Shown piece by piece: positions 9,636 to 19,399 of a stretch of 36,501 nucleotides of DNA. The stretch's first letter is position 1, and every line of letters begins with the position of its first letter. Under the pieces are notes generated by a model. The model was not told the DNA's origin, ran no database searches, and saw only the letters and a list, made by a program, of their open reading frames with translations. A program made the position numbers and the translations under genes. The stretch is taken from contig JACRPU010000024.1 of assembly GCA_016223025.1 (NCBI GenBank), positions 1 to 36,501 of the forward strand. Direction: 5' to 3'. This DNA is from Nitrosomonadales bacterium. GTDB taxonomy: Bacteria; Pseudomonadota; Gammaproteobacteria; Burkholderiales; Gallionellaceae.

Positions 9636-10955
9636 TTGGGTGCAGTGGACAATAAAGGTGCGGGCAAGGGCAAATACGGCGATTTGAGCCGCCGCTTGTG
9701 GTTCCTGTTGGGCGCGCTGGTGGTGTACCGTATCGGTGCGCATATTCCGGTGCCCGGCATAGACCCGGGAGTGCTGGCCGATCTGTTCAAGCAGCAGAAG
9801 GGCGGGATTCTGGGCATGTTCAACATGTTTTCCGGCGGCGCGCTGTCGCGCTTTACGATTTTCGCGCTGGGGATCATGCCGTATATTTCTTCTTCCATCA
9901 TCATGCAACTGGCGACCATTGCCGTGCCGCATCTGGAGCAGTTGAAAAAGGAAGGCGAGGCCGGGAAGCGCAAAATCACCCAGTACACGCGCTATGGCAC
10001 CCTGGTGCTGGCGCTGTTTCAGGCGTTCGGCATTTCTGCGGCACTGCAGGCACAGCCGGGGCTGGTGCCGAATCCGGGCATGATGTTCCAGTTGACCACG
10101 GTAATTACCCTGGTGACCGGTACTCTGTTTTTGATGTGGCTGGGCGAGCAGATTACCGAGCGCGGCCTGGGTAACGGAATTTCGCTGATTATTTTCGCGG
10201 GGATTGCCGCCGAGCTGCCGAGCGCGGTCGGGAACACGCTGGAGATGGCGCGCACCGGCGCGTTTTCCATCCCGCTGGTGCTGTTCCTGCTGATCGGGGT
10301 GATCGCGATTACCGCGCTGGTGGTGTACGTCGAGCGCGGCCAGCGCAAAATACTGGTCAATTACGCCAAGCGCCAGGTGGGCAACAAGGTGTACGGCGGA
10401 CAAAGCTCGCACCTGCCGTTGAAGCTGAATATGTCTGGCGTCATCCCGCCGATTTTTGCTTCCAGCATCATTCTGTTTCCGGCAACGCTGGCGGGATGGT
10501 TCGGCAGCGGATCGGGCATGAACTGGCTGAAGGACATCAGCGACAAGCTGTCTCCCGGTCAACCGATCTATGTGTTGCTGTATGCGTCGGCGATTATTTT
10601 CTTCTGCTTTTTTTACACGGCGCTGGTGTTCAGCCCGAAAGAGACGGCGGAGAACCTGAAGAAAAGCGGCGCGTTCCTGCCCGGCATCCGCCCCGGCGAA
10701 CAGACGGCGCGTTATGTCGAGAAGATCATGCTGCGGCTGACATTGGTCGGCGCGGTATATGTGACGCTGGTATGCCTGGTGCCGGAGTTCCTGGTGGTGA
10801 AGTGGAACGTACCGTTTTATTTCGGAGGCACCTCGCTGCTGATCATGGTGGTGGTGACGATGGACTTTATGGCGCAAGTGCAGTCTTACATGATGTCGCA
10901 CCAGTATGAGAGCTTGTTGAAGAAGGCCAATTTCAAAGGTGGGTTTGCTCGCTGA
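9636..10955 (+). CDS. secY: Preprotein translocase subunit SecY
   Basis: A roughly 439-residue polytopic membrane protein, the channel of the Sec translocon. [20 protein letters not shown] begins TM1. The plug region [20 protein letters not shown], the cytoplasmic loop [19 protein letters not shown] and the C-terminal [17 protein letters not shown] are diagnostic. The frame opens inside rplO; no ATG lies near the right place. The TTG at 9636, 5 bases after TAAGG, gives a normal N-terminus (GTG at 9645 is an alternative). Its stop overlaps infA by one base. Confidence 0.95.
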   Translation: MGAVDNKGAGKGKYGDLSRRLWFLLGALVVYRIGAHIPVPGIDPGVLADLFKQQKGGILGMFNMFSGGALSRFTIFALGIMPYISSSIIMQLATIAVPHLEQLKKEGEAGKRKITQYTRYGTLVLALFQAFGISAALQAQPGLVPNPGMMFQLTTVITLVTGTLFLMWLGEQITERGLGNGISLIIFAGIAAELPSAVGNTLEMARTGAFSIPLVLFLLIGVIAITALVVYVERGQRKILVNYAKRQVGNKVYGGQSSHLPLKLNMSGVIPPIFASSIILFPATLAGWFGSGSGMNWLKDISDKLSPGQPIYVLLYASAIIFFCFFYTALVFSPKETAENLKKSGAFLPGIRPGEQTARYVEKIMLRLTLVGAVYVTLVCLVPEFLVVKWNVPFYFGGTSLLIMVVVTMDFMAQVQSYMMSHQYESLLKKANFKGGFAR

Positions 10956-11173
10956 TGGCCAAGGAAGATGTGCTACAAATGCAGGGGGAGGTTCTGGAAT
11001 CACTCCCCAATGCGACCTTCCGCGTGAAACTGGAGAATGGGCATATTGTGCTGGGCCATATTTCCGGAAAGATGCGCATGCACTATATACGCATCCTTCC
11101 CGGCGATAAGGTAACGGTCGAGTTGACGCCGTATGACTTGACCAAAGGGCGCATCGTGTTTCGCGCCAAGTAG
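10955..11173 (+). CDS. infA: Translation initiation factor IF-1
   Basis: A 72-residue OB-fold protein: [20 protein letters not shown], then [20 protein letters not shown] and [15 protein letters not shown]-1 occupies the A site of the 30S initiation complex. It overlaps the secY stop (TGATG). Placement of infA between secY and rpmJ is common in betaproteobacteria. Confidence 0.97.
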   Translation: MAKEDVLQMQGEVLESLPNATFRVKLENGHIVLGHISGKMRMHYIRILPGDKVTVELTPYDLTKGRIVFRAK

Positions 11174-11199
11174 TGTTTGGGATATTCGAGGAGGGTCAA

Positions 11200-11316
11200 A
11201 TGAAAGTGCAGGCATCAGTAAAAAAGGTTTGCCGCAACTGCAAAGTGGTTCGGCGCAAGGGAGTAGTCCGCGTGATCTGCAGCAGTGATCCGCGCCACAA
11301 GCAACGCCAGGGCTGA
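11200..11316 (+). CDS. rpmJ: Large ribosomal subunit protein L36 (zinc form)
   Basis: A 38-residue protein, [20 protein letters not shown] followed by [18 protein letters not shown]. Cys11, Cys14, Cys27 and His33 form the zinc ribbon of the C-plus type of L36, so this ribosome depends on zinc here. GAGGAGG precedes the ATG by 6 bases. Confidence 0.95.
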   Translation: MKVQASVKKVCRNCKVVRRKGVVRVICSSDPRHKQRQG

Positions 11317-11346
11317 TTGAGTCAGACTCGGGTTGGATGATATAAT
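11317..11346 (+). promoter_or_regulatory. Promoter of the alpha operon
   Basis: TTGAGT at 11317-11322, an 18-base spacer, and a perfect TATAAT at 11341-11346. It begins just after the rpmJ stop and 56 bases separate rpmJ from rpsM. A short dyad, GAGTC-A-GACTC (11319-11329), overlaps the -35. The perfect -10 in a GC-rich region makes this the most convincing promoter in the cluster. Confidence 0.65.
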
Positions 11347-11372
11347 TTTCACTTTTTTGATGGGGTAGCCGG

Positions 11373-11738
11373 ATGGCTCGTATTGCAGGGGTAAATATTC
11401 CCAATCATCAACACGCCGTGATCGCCCTGACCGCGATCTACGGCATCGGCTCCACGCGCGCGCGCGGCATCTGTGCCGCCGTCGGCGTCACCGCTTCCAC
11501 CAAGATCAAGGATCTCACCGATGCGGAGATGGACAAGCTGCGCGACGAGGTCGGCAAATTTACGGTGGAAGGCGATTTGCGCCGCGAGATTTCCATGAAC
11601 ATCAAGCGCCTGATGGATCTGGGTTGTTATCGTGGTGTGCGCCACCGCCGCGGCCTGCCGGTACGCGGCCAGCGCACCCGCACCAATGCGCGTACCCGCA
11701 AGGGGCCGCGCAAGGCAATCGCCGGCGCGAAGAAGTAA
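11373..11738 (+). CDS. rpsM: Small ribosomal subunit protein S13
   Basis: A 121-residue S13 starting [20 protein letters not shown], with the helix-two-turn-helix [17 protein letters not shown] and the C-terminal [19 protein letters not shown] tail that reaches the P site. It bridges 30S and 50S through L5. First gene of the alpha operon. Confidence 0.97.
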   Translation: MARIAGVNIPNHQHAVIALTAIYGIGSTRARGICAAVGVTASTKIKDLTDAEMDKLRDEVGKFTVEGDLRREISMNIKRLMDLGCYRGVRHRRGLPVRGQRTRTNARTRKGPRKAIAGAKK

Positions 11739-11757
11739 TTTACCGAGGAATTGAGAC

Positions 11758-12150
11758 ATGGCCAAAGCCAGCAGCACGCGAGTACGCAAGAAAGCCAAGA
11801 AGAACGTAGCCGAGGGCATCGCCCATGTACACGCTTCTTTCAACAACACCATCGTGACGATCACGGATCGCCAGGGCAACGCCCTGGCCTGGTCCACCAG
11901 CGGCAGCAACGGTTTCAAGGGCTCGCGCAAGAGCACGCCGTTTGCGGCGCAGATCGCCGCCGAGCAGGTGGGCAAGGCGGCGCAGGAATGCGGCGTGAAA
12001 AATATCGAAGTGCGCATCAAGGGGCCGGGGCCGGGCCGCGAATCGGCGGTGCGCGCGCTGAATGCTGCGGGTTTCAAGATCACCAGCATTTCCGATATTA
12101 CACCCGTGCCGCACAACGGCTGCCGCCCGCCGAAAAAGCGCCGCATCTAA
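11758..12150 (+). CDS. rpsK: Small ribosomal subunit protein S11
   Basis: A 130-residue S11 with [39 protein letters not shown] and the basic C-terminus [13 protein letters not shown]. It forms part of the platform near the mRNA exit. GAGGAA lies upstream of the ATG. 19 bases separate it from rpsM. Confidence 0.97.
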   Translation: MAKASSTRVRKKAKKNVAEGIAHVHASFNNTIVTITDRQGNALAWSTSGSNGFKGSRKSTPFAAQIAAEQVGKAAQECGVKNIEVRIKGPGPGRESAVRALNAAGFKITSISDITPVPHNGCRPPKKRRI

Positions 12151-12165
12151 ATTTAGGAGAGTACC

Positions 12166-12795
12166 TTGGCTAGAAACCTTGACCCAAAGTGCCGTCAGTG
12201 CCGCCGCGAAGGCGAGAAGCTGTTTCTGAAAGGCGAGAAGTGTTTTACCGACAAATGCTCGGTGGAGCGCCGCGCCTATCCGCCCGGCCAGCACGGGCAA
12301 AAGAAAAATCAGCGCATGTCCGATTATGGCGGCCAGTTGCGCGAGAAGCAGAAGCTGCGCCGCATCTACGGCTTGCTTGAGAACCAGTTCCGGCGCACGT
12401 ACCGCTCCGCTGAAATCCAGCGCGGTATTACCGGCGAGAGCCTGTTGCAGTTGCTGGAATCCCGCCTCGACAACGTATCGTACCGCATGGGTTTCGGCGC
12501 ATCGCGCTCCGAAGCGCGCCAAACGGTGCGCCACAACGGTATCCTGGTGAATGGCAAGCGCGTCAATATCCCGTCCTATCAGGTTCGCCCCGGAGACGTG
12601 ATCGAAATTGCCGGCAGGGCCAAGTCGCAATTGCGGATCAAGGCCGCATTGCAGGCGGCCGAGCAGCGCGGCTTTCCGGAATGGATCGAGGTTGACGCCA
12701 AGGCGATGAAGGGAACATTCAAGGCCAAGCCGCAACGCTCCGAGTTGCCCGCGACGATCAACGAACATCTCGTGGTCGAACTGTATTCCAAGTAA
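12166..12795 (+). CDS. rpsD: Small ribosomal subunit protein S4 (four-cysteine form, TTG start)
   Basis: A 209-residue S4 that starts 16S 5'-domain assembly; in E. coli it is also the alpha-operon repressor. The N-terminus has KCRQC and later KCFTDKC, giving four cysteines placed as in zinc-binding S4 proteins, unlike E. coli S4. The S4 RNA-binding domain shows [20 protein letters not shown]. No ATG is available; the TTG at 12166, 5 bases after AGGAGA, yields MARNLDPK, the family start. Confidence 0.96.
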   Translation: MARNLDPKCRQCRREGEKLFLKGEKCFTDKCSVERRAYPPGQHGQKKNQRMSDYGGQLREKQKLRRIYGLLENQFRRTYRSAEIQRGITGESLLQLLESRLDNVSYRMGFGASRSEARQTVRHNGILVNGKRVNIPSYQVRPGDVIEIAGRAKSQLRIKAALQAAEQRGFPEWIEVDAKAMKGTFKAKPQRSELPATINEHLVVELYSK

Positions 12796-12812
12796 TCCAC
12801 GCAGAGGCGGAT

Positions 12813-13784
12813 ATGCACAAGAACGATTTTCTGAAACCCCGCATCATTGACGTACAAAGAGTTTCCGGCACGCAGGCCAAGGTGGTGATGGAGCCGTTCG
12901 AGCGCGGTTACGGCCACACCTTGGGCAACGCCATGCGGCGCATCCTGCTCTCGTCCATGCAGGGTTTCGCGCCCACCGAGGTAAAGATTGCCGGCGTGCT
13001 GCACGAATACTCCTCCATTGACGGCGTGCAGGAGGATGTCGTGGAAATCCTGCTCAACCTGAAGGGGTTGGTGCTCAAGCTGCACAATGCCAGCGAAGCC
13101 GTGCTGACCCTGAAAAAAGAGGGAGCGGGCGTGGTCACTGCGGGCGACATCGTGATTGATGCCGATACCGAAGTGGTCAACCCGTCCCACGTTATTGCGC
13201 ACCTGACTGCGGGTGGCAAGCTGGACATGGAGATCAAGGTCGAGCGCGGTCGCGGCTATGTTTCCGCCATCGCTCGCCAGACCTATGGCGAAACCCGCCC
13301 GGTCGGCCATATCGCCCTGGATGCTTCGTTCAGCCCGGTGCATCGCGTCAGCTACGCCGTGGAAAGCGCGCGCGTGGAACAGCGCACCGATCTGGACAAG
13401 CTCATCATGGACATCGAAACCAATGGCGCCATAGATCCGGAAGAGGCCATCCGCCATGCCGCGCGCATCCTGGTCGAGCAGTTTTCCGTGTTCGCGGCGC
13501 TGGAGGGCACACCGGCCCCGGTCGAGAAACCGCAGGCGCCCAAGGTTGATCCGATGCTGTTGCGCCCGGTGGATGATCTGGAACTTACCCCGCGCTCGTC
13601 CAATTGCCTCAAGGCGCAAAGCATCCATTACATCGGCGACCTGATCCAGTTCACCGAAAACGACCTGCTGCGCACCCCCAACCTGGGCCGCAAATCGCTG
13701 AACGAGATCAAGCAGGTGCTGGCCGAACATGGCCTGTCGCTGGGCATGAAACTGGAAAACTGGCCTGCGGCTGCCGAAAAATAA
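12813..13784 (+). CDS. rpoA: DNA-directed RNA polymerase subunit alpha
   Basis: A 323-residue alpha subunit. The N-terminal assembly domain has [20 protein letters not shown] and the interface [20 protein letters not shown]. After a proline/alanine linker (about residues 235-248) the C-terminal domain shows [20 protein letters not shown], whose Arg corresponds to E. coli Arg265 of the UP-element and activator-binding surface, then [14 protein letters not shown]. All parts are intact. It lies between rpsD and rplQ as usual. Confidence 0.98.
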   Translation: MHKNDFLKPRIIDVQRVSGTQAKVVMEPFERGYGHTLGNAMRRILLSSMQGFAPTEVKIAGVLHEYSSIDGVQEDVVEILLNLKGLVLKLHNASEAVLTLKKEGAGVVTAGDIVIDADTEVVNPSHVIAHLTAGGKLDMEIKVERGRGYVSAIARQTYGETRPVGHIALDASFSPVHRVSYAVESARVEQRTDLDKLIMDIETNGAIDPEEAIRHAARILVEQFSVFAALEGTPAPVEKPQAPKVDPMLLRPVDDLELTPRSSNCLKAQSIHYIGDLIQFTENDLLRTPNLGRKSLNEIKQVLAEHGLSLGMKLENWPAAAEK

Positions 13785-13810
13785 GCTATCAGTAGCAAGA
13801 AAGGATAATC

Positions 13811-14203
13811 ATGCGTCACCGCTTAGGACTACGGAAACTCAACCGCACCAGCAGCCACCGCTTGGCCATGCTGCGCAACATGACGGTTTCCCTGCTGCGC
13901 CACGAGGTCATCAAAACTACTCTGCCAAAGGCCAAGGAACTGCGACGCGTGGCCGAGCCGATCCTGACTTTGGGCAAGACCCCCAACCTGGCGAACCGCC
14001 GCCTGGCGTTCTCGCGCTTGCGCGACCGCGAAATGGTGGTCAAGCTGTTCGACGAGCTTGGCCCGCGCTATGCGGCCCGCAACGGCGGCTATTCGCGCAT
14101 TCTCAAATTCGGTTTCCGCAAGGGAGACAATGCCCCGATGGCATTGATTGAACTGCTGGATCGCCCGGCAGAGGCCCAGCCAGTGGAAGTTGCCGACGAG
14201 TAG
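13811..14203 (+). CDS. rplQ: Large ribosomal subunit protein L17
   Basis: A 130-residue L17 starting [20 protein letters not shown], with [20 protein letters not shown] and [20 protein letters not shown]. It is the last gene of the alpha operon. AAGGAT precedes the ATG. The strong terminator 27 bases later closes the whole ribosomal cluster. Confidence 0.97.
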   Translation: MRHRLGLRKLNRTSSHRLAMLRNMTVSLLRHEVIKTTLPKAKELRRVAEPILTLGKTPNLANRRLAFSRLRDREMVVKLFDELGPRYAARNGGYSRILKFGFRKGDNAPMALIELLDRPAEAQPVEVADE

Positions 14204-14230
14204 CGCGGTAACGCCGCACCGACGAGCGGA

Positions 14231-14254
14231 AAGCCGGGCTTGCCCGGCTTTTTT
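14231..14254 (+). terminator. Intrinsic terminator of the alpha operon
   Basis: AAGCCGGGC (14231-14239), loop TT, GCCCGGCTT (14242-14250), then TTTT: a perfect 9-bp GC-rich stem with a T-run, 27 bases after the rplQ stop. It separates the ribosomal cluster from xseB. Confidence 0.92.
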
Positions 14255-14376
14255 GTTCGTGGAAAACGCGGTGCTGGGCCGGTGTGGTATCGGATGGAAA
14301 CAGCAGTGAGCCTGGCATCGGGTATCAGAAAAACGCGATTAAAAATGGCCGGATGAATCCGAGATCCCGAAAATTC

Positions 14377-14406
14377 TGGTTATCCCGCCCGAGTCTTGGG
14401 TAAAAT
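14377..14406 (+). promoter_or_regulatory. Possible promoter of xseB-ispA-dxs
   Basis: TAAAAT at 14401-14406 with a poor -35 (TGGTTA at 14377-14382, 18-base spacer). It lies between the upstream terminator and xseB, where a promoter is needed. The remainder of the 14255-14434 gap shows nothing recognisable. Confidence 0.35.
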
Positions 14407-14434
14407 ACGCCTCCTTTTACTGGCGGAAATATTT

Positions 14435-14698
14435 ATGGCGGGCAAACCGCAGAAGGCGCCTGCTTTTGAGGCGGTGCTGGCCGAGCTGGAGCGGGTGGTG
14501 GCAGAAATGGAAGCCGGCCAACTGCCGCTGGAAGAATCTCTGGCAGCCTACAGGCGCGGCGCCGAGCTGTTGCAGCAATGCCGCGCGCGGCTGGAGGATG
14601 CGCAGCAGCAGGTGCGCATTCTGGAACAAGGCGCGCTGAAGGATTTTGCGGGCAATCTTTCTGCGGCGGGCAATACCCTCAAGCGCGACGATGCCTGA
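14435..14698 (+). CDS. xseB: Exodeoxyribonuclease VII small subunit
   Basis: An 87-residue helical protein with FEAVLAELERVVAEMEAGQL, PLEESLAAYRRGAELLQQC and ARLEDAQQQVRILEQG, the XseB pattern. It pairs with XseA (not in this window) to degrade single-stranded DNA. The ATG at 14435 is preferred over 14396 because it restores the normal length. Its last 8 bases overlap the ispA start, so the two are coupled; xseB-ispA-dxs is a common proteobacterial operon. Confidence 0.93.
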   Translation: MAGKPQKAPAFEAVLAELERVVAEMEAGQLPLEESLAAYRRGAELLQQCRARLEDAQQQVRILEQGALKDFAGNLSAAGNTLKRDDA

Positions 14699-15581
14699 TT
14701 TTCAAGCCTGGGCAAGCGCCCATCAGCAGCGCATCGAGGATGTGTTGCGCCGCCTGTTGCCGCAGCCGGGTGCTGCGCCGCAGCGCTTGCACGATGCGAT
14801 GCGCTACAGTGTGCTGGATGGCGGCAAGCGCGTCCGCCCGCTGCTGGTTCTTGCGGCGGGCGAGCTGGCCGGGGCGGATGTCGCGCGCGCCGATATCGCT
14901 GCCGCCGCTGTCGAACTGATCCACGCTTATTCGCTGGTACACGACGATATGCCGTGCATGGATAACGACGTGCTGCGCCGGGGCAAACCGACCTGCCATG
15001 TCGAGTACGATGAGGCCACCGCGCTGCTGGTGGGCGACAGCCTGCAAAGCCTCGCGTTCCAGCTTCTGGCCGAACACCGGCTCAACGATGATGCGGCGTG
15101 CCAGTTGACGATGATCCGGTTGCTGGCAGTTGCATCCGGTTCGCGCGGCATGGCGGGCGGGCAGGCAATTGATCTGGCCAGCGTGGGCAAGCAGCTCAGC
15201 CTGCCCGAACTCGAATTCATGCATATCCACAAAACCGGCGCGCTTATTCGCGCCGCTGTTCTGCTCGGCGCGAAATGCGGTGCGGCGCCGGGTGAAAAGG
15301 AGATGGGCGGGCTGGATCGCTTCGGCAAATGTATCGGGCTGGCTTTCCAGGTGGTGGATGACGTGCTGGACGCCGAGGCGGACACCGCCACCCTGGGCAA
15401 GACTGCGGGCAAGGATGCCGGGCAGGACAAGCCTACCTACGTCTCGCTGCTGGGCGCGCAGGCGGCCAAACGGATGGCGGCGGAGCTGCACCGCGAAGCG
15501 CGGGATGCGCTGGACGGGTTCGGCGAGAAGGCGCGGCGGTTGCGCGAACTGGCAGATTTTATCGTATTGAGAAAGTTCTGA
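14691..15581 (+). CDS. ispA: Farnesyl diphosphate synthase (geranyltranstransferase)
   Basis: A 296-residue trans-prenyltransferase that condenses IPP with DMAPP and GPP to farnesyl diphosphate in the cytosol. The first aspartate-rich motif is DDMPCMD at residues 85-91, with the small C-M insertion typical of bacterial FPP synthases. The second is DDVLD at 223-227. [10 protein letters not shown] (about 43-52) binds IPP. The ATG at 14691 lies inside the end of xseB. Its stop overlaps dxs (TGATG). Product chain length cannot be proved from sequence. Confidence 0.93.
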   Translation: MPDFQAWASAHQQRIEDVLRRLLPQPGAAPQRLHDAMRYSVLDGGKRVRPLLVLAAGELAGADVARADIAAAAVELIHAYSLVHDDMPCMDNDVLRRGKPTCHVEYDEATALLVGDSLQSLAFQLLAEHRLNDDAACQLTMIRLLAVASGSRGMAGGQAIDLASVGKQLSLPELEFMHIHKTGALIRAAVLLGAKCGAAPGEKEMGGLDRFGKCIGLAFQVVDDVLDAEADTATLGKTAGKDAGQDKPTYVSLLGAQAAKRMAAELHREARDALDGFGEKARRLRELADFIVLRKF

Positions 15582-17425
15582 TGTATTCCCTGTTGAGCAC
15601 CATCAACACCCCCGACACTTTGCGCAAAATGGAGCGCAAACAGTTGCCCCAACTGGCGGTCGAACTGCGCCGGTTCCTGATTGAATCGGTGAGCAAGACC
15701 GGCGGACACTTGTCGTCCAACCTCGGCACGGTGGAGCTGACCATCGCGCTGCATTACGTGTTCAACACCCCGCACGACCGGCTGGTGTGGGACGTGGGGC
15801 ACCAGACCTACGCGCACAAAATTCTCACCGGGCGGCGCGATGCCATGAATACGCTGCGCATGGCGGGAGGCCTTTCCGGTTTTCCCAAACGCAGCGAGAG
15901 CCCCTACGACGCCTTCGGCACCGGGCATTCCAGCACTTCGATTTCGGCGGCGCTGGGCATGGCGGTGGCGGCGCGCATGGAAGGCAGCGACCGGCGCGCG
16001 ATCGCCATCATCGGCGACGGCGCGATGAGCGGCGGCATGGCGTTCGAGGCGCTGAACAACGCCGGCGCGATGAACGCCAACCTGCTGGTGGTGCTCAACG
16101 ACAACGACATGTCCATTTCGCAGCCGGTGGGCGCGCTCAACAACTACCTGGCCAAGCTGATGTCGGGCGGCTTTTACGCGGCGATGCGGCGCGGCAGCGA
16201 GAAGGTTTTGAAAGGCATCCCGCCGGTGCTGGAATTCGCCAAGCGCACCGAAGAGCACCTCAAGGGCATGGTCACGCCGGGGACGCTGTTCGAGGAATTC
16301 GGCTTCAACTACATCGGCCCGATTGACGGCCACGACCTGGACGTGCTGGTCACCACGCTGGACAACATCCGCCAGTTGGAGGGGCCGCAGTTCCTGCACG
16401 TGGTCACGCAGAAAGGCAAGGGTTACGCCCATGCCGAGCAGGATAGCGTGCTGTACCACGGCGTCGGCAAGTTTGACCCGCTGAACGGCGTTGCGCCGAA
16501 GGCGGGGGGCAAGCCGAGCTACACGGCGGTGTTCGGCGACTGGCTGTGCGACATGGCGGAACAGGACGAACGCCTGGTCGGCATCACCCCGGCGATGTGC
16601 GAGGGCTCCGGCATGACCGGGTTCGCGGAAAAATTTCCGGAGCGATTTTTCGATGTGGGCATCGCCGAGCAGCACGCGCTGACTTTTGCCGCCGGGCTTG
16701 CCTGCGACGGGCTGAAGCCGGTGGTGGCGATTTATTCCACTTTCCTGCAACGCGGCTACGACCAACTGATCCACGACATCGCGATCCAGAACCTGCCGGT
16801 CGTGCTGGCGATAGATCGCGCCGGGCTGGTCGGGGCGGACGGAGCGACGCATTCTGGCAATCTGGATATGAGCTATTTGCGCTGCGTTCCCAACCTGGCG
16901 GTGATGGCCCCAAGCGACGAGAACGAGTGCCGCCAGATGCTGACCACCGCGTTCCGCATGGATACCCCGACAGCGGTGCGCTACCCGCGCGGCTGTGGGC
17001 CGGGCGTCGCGCCGGAGAAAGAAATGCGGGCGCTGCCGGTGGGAAAGGGCGAACTGCGCCGCTCGGGGGAAAAGGTTGCCATCCTCGCTTTCGGCGCCAT
17101 GCTGGCGCCCGCGCTCGAAGCGGCGCAGCAGCTCGACGCCACGACCGCCAACATGCGTTTCGTCAAACCGCTGGATGAGGAACTGGTGCTGGGCCTGGCG
17201 CGCACGCACGGCCTGCTGGTGACGGTGGAAGAAAACACCGTGCAGGGCGGGGCGGGCAGCGCGGTGGCGGAATGCTTGCAGCGGCATGGCCTGGCGGTGC
17301 CGCTGTTGCAACTCGGTTTGCCGGATATTTTCCTGGAGCAGGGCGACCCCGCGCAGATGCTGGCAGAATGCGGTCTGGATGCAGCCGGTATGGTTGCTTC
17401 CATCCGGCGTAGAATGCCGGAATGA
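15581..17425 (+). CDS. dxs: 1-Deoxy-D-xylulose-5-phosphate synthase
   Basis: A 614-residue thiamine-diphosphate enzyme making DXP from pyruvate and glyceraldehyde-3-phosphate, the first step of the MEP isoprenoid pathway that feeds IspA. The ThDP/Mg site is [18 protein letters not shown] with NDNDMS after it. The catalytic-glutamate segment is [18 protein letters not shown], and [14 protein letters not shown] lies near the substrate. N-terminal [17 protein letters not shown] fits the family. The start overlaps the ispA stop by one base. The gene is intact. Confidence 0.96.
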   Translation: MYSLLSTINTPDTLRKMERKQLPQLAVELRRFLIESVSKTGGHLSSNLGTVELTIALHYVFNTPHDRLVWDVGHQTYAHKILTGRRDAMNTLRMAGGLSGFPKRSESPYDAFGTGHSSTSISAALGMAVAARMEGSDRRAIAIIGDGAMSGGMAFEALNNAGAMNANLLVVLNDNDMSISQPVGALNNYLAKLMSGGFYAAMRRGSEKVLKGIPPVLEFAKRTEEHLKGMVTPGTLFEEFGFNYIGPIDGHDLDVLVTTLDNIRQLEGPQFLHVVTQKGKGYAHAEQDSVLYHGVGKFDPLNGVAPKAGGKPSYTAVFGDWLCDMAEQDERLVGITPAMCEGSGMTGFAEKFPERFFDVGIAEQHALTFAAGLACDGLKPVVAIYSTFLQRGYDQLIHDIAIQNLPVVLAIDRAGLVGADGATHSGNLDMSYLRCVPNLAVMAPSDENECRQMLTTAFRMDTPTAVRYPRGCGPGVAPEKEMRALPVGKGELRRSGEKVAILAFGAMLAPALEAAQQLDATTANMRFVKPLDEELVLGLARTHGLLVTVEENTVQGGAGSAVAECLQRHGLAVPLLQLGLPDIFLEQGDPAQMLAECGLDAAGMVASIRRRMPE

Positions 17426-17455
17426 CAGATGTCCCCATTTTATAAGGACGCATCC

Positions 17456-18130
17456 ATGGATATGGCAAAACAAAAAAGTGCCCCGAGGCAAAAAACCATC
17501 GCCGATGTGCAGAACCTGGCGGACAAGCGCCACCTTGCGATTAACAAGGTCGGCATCAAGGGGATACGCCACCCCGTGATCGTCCGGGATAAAAGCGTGG
17601 GGGTGCAGCACACCGTCGCCACCTTCAACATGTACGTGCATTTGCCGCACAACTTCAAGGGCACGCACATGTCGCGTTTTGTCGAAATACTCAACCAGCA
17701 CGGGCGCGAGATTTCCGTCGAGTCGTTCGAGAGCATCCTGTGCGAGATGGTCGAGAAGCTGGAAGCGCAATCCGGCTATATCGAAATGGCTTTCTCGTAC
17801 TTCGTGAACAAGACGGCGCCGGTGTCCAAAGTGAATAGCCTGCTGGATTACGATGTCCTGTTTATCGGCGAAATCGTTGGCGGAAAGTATCATTTCGCCA
17901 TGAAAGTCGTGGTGCCCGTCACCAGCCTGTGCCCCTGCTCCAAAAAAATCTCCGAGCGCGGCGCCCACAACCAGCGTTCGCACGTCACCCTCACCGTGCG
18001 CACCAACAGCTCGGTATGGATAGAGGAAGTCGTGCGCTATGCGGAAGAGCAGGCGTCCTGCGAACTGTACGGCCTGCTCAAGCGCCCGTACGAGAAATAT
18101 GTCACCCAGCGCGCCTACGACAACCCGTAA
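17456..18130 (+). pseudogene. folE2: GTP cyclohydrolase FolE2 (type IB), cut short by a nonsense codon
   Basis: The 224 residues encoded match GTP cyclohydrolase IB, which makes dihydroneopterin triphosphate from GTP for folate and queuosine. [15 protein letters not shown], the metal-site segment [20 protein letters not shown] and [19 protein letters not shown] are all present. The ATG at 17456 lies 7 bases after TAAGGA. The family normally continues past AYDNP with a lysine codon; here that codon is TAA (18128-18130). The last 40 or so residues, including the conserved ESIHNHSAYA segment with a proposed catalytic His, are lost. Probably inactive, though a truncated product could be made. Confidence 0.85.
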
Positions 18131-18235
18131 TTTGTCGCGGACATGGTGCGCGATGTTGCGGCGCGGTGGAATCGGAGAACTTCGAGTCCATCCACAACCA
18201 TTCCGCTTATGCGCTGATCGAGCGCGACAGAACGA
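18131..18235 (+). pseudogene. Detached 3' remnant of folE2
   Basis: After the premature TAA the original frame still reads FVADMVRDVAA. The sequence then jumps to another frame at 18166 and reads VESENFESIHNHSAYALIER, the normal FolE2 C-terminus. The join lacks roughly 10-12 family codons, so a deletion removed them and shifted the frame. From 18236 to the next gene there is a perfect dyad, AGGAAGGG-A-CCCTTCCT (18247-18263), with no T-run. Confidence 0.85.
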
Positions 18236-18308
18236 ATGGCAAGGGAGGAAGGGACCCTTCCTGCACGAAGCGCGCCGCTCAGCTTCGTTCCCGCCTTTCG
18301 CAGCAAAC

Positions 18309-19022
18309 ATGAAACCCGTCGCCATTTTCCGCCATGCTGCCAGCGAGGGTCCCGGCTATCTCGCCGGGTTCCTCGACGAGCGCGCCATTCCATGGAAACT
18401 CGTTTGTATTGATGCGGGCGATGCCGTGCCGCAGGATGCCGGAGCCTGCTCCGGCCTGGTGTTCATGGGCGGGCCGATGAGTGTGAACGATGATCTGCCC
18501 TGGATCGCGCAGGTGCTGGCGCTGATCCGCGAGGCGGTGGCGCGGGACATTCCCGTGCTGGGACACTGCCTGGGCGGGCAACTGATGGCAAAAGCGCTGG
18601 GCGGCGCAGTGACGCGCAACCCGATCAAGGAAATCGGCTGGGGCGAAGCCACGGTTTCCGGCAACGACACGGCGCGCACATGGTTCGGGGTCACGCAACG
18701 GTTCGAGGCGTTCCACTGGCATGGCGAAACCTTCAGCCTGCCGCAGGGCGCGGTTCACCTGTTATCCAGCGCACACTGCGCCAACCAGGCCTTCGCGCTG
18801 GGCAGGCACCTCGCACTGCAATGCCACGTGGAAATGACCGGGACGATGATCCGCGAATGGTGCGATGTCGGCGCAGGCGAAATTGCCGCCAGCGCCAGCA
18901 GCCCCGCCGTGCAATCCGCAGCAACCATGCAGGCGCAGATGGCAGGCAAGCTGCCGCAACTGCAGGGTGTTGCGCGGCAGCTTTATCAGAGGTGGGTTGC
19001 GGGGCTGGTTAATTATACATAG
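18309..19022 (+). CDS. Class I glutamine amidotransferase-like protein
   Basis: A 237-residue single-domain GATase related to the glutaminase domain of GMP synthase. The nucleophile elbow is PVLGHCLGGQLMAKALGG with Cys87. His173 and Glu175 in LQCHVEMT complete the triad. VFMGGPMSVNDDLPW is the oxyanion region. It has no synthetase domain, so it may hydrolyse gamma-glutamyl compounds or serve an unlinked partner; the substrate is unknown. The open frame begins further upstream, but the ATG at 18309 gives the natural N-terminus MKPVAIFRHAASEGPGYL. A fragment of a second, diverged GATase occurs at 20207-20254. Confidence 0.85.
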   Translation: MKPVAIFRHAASEGPGYLAGFLDERAIPWKLVCIDAGDAVPQDAGACSGLVFMGGPMSVNDDLPWIAQVLALIREAVARDIPVLGHCLGGQLMAKALGGAVTRNPIKEIGWGEATVSGNDTARTWFGVTQRFEAFHWHGETFSLPQGAVHLLSSAHCANQAFALGRHLALQCHVEMTGTMIREWCDVGAGEIAASASSPAVQSAATMQAQMAGKLPQLQGVARQLYQRWVAGLVNYT

Positions 19023-19399
19023 CGACATAAACCTACTGATGAAACTGTTAGCCATCTGACTAAGTTGGCAAACTACGCCAACCAAGTCATTGGTTATGCG
19101 CGAACCGGCATCGGGGTCGCGCGGTGCTCGGCATCCTCATGCACTTCTATGTACACTCCGGTGCCTGCGCTCCGGGCTCCCCCGATGCCAGTCCGCTCGC
19201 TACGATTTCTGTCGCTATGTATAGCTGGCTGTGCGTGATGCTTCAGTCTTGGAGCATGGATCACTTTGAGTATCGTGCCAAATTCCGGATTGCGTCGCTG
19301 GATAGTGCTTTGAATAAATTCTCCCGCGCAAGGCCTGTACCGCGCTTCGGGAATTCCGGGCAACAGTAACTATGTCGTTTTTTACGCGAGGCAGATTCC
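19023..19399 (+). other. Gap without a supported gene
   Basis: These 377 bases hold no reading frame that resembles a known protein. On the minus strand an 89-codon frame (19094-19363) is open, but its composition and lack of a ribosome binding site make it unconvincing. No terminator or clear promoter for the next gene is visible. It may contain eroded coding sequence. Confidence 0.4.

Noticed and set aside
15437-18325. A 962-codon open frame on the minus strand opposite ispA, dxs and folE2
   Set aside because: It lies opposite well-identified genes, is His/Arg/Ala-rich without any family motif, and is an expected by-product of high GC and codon bias.
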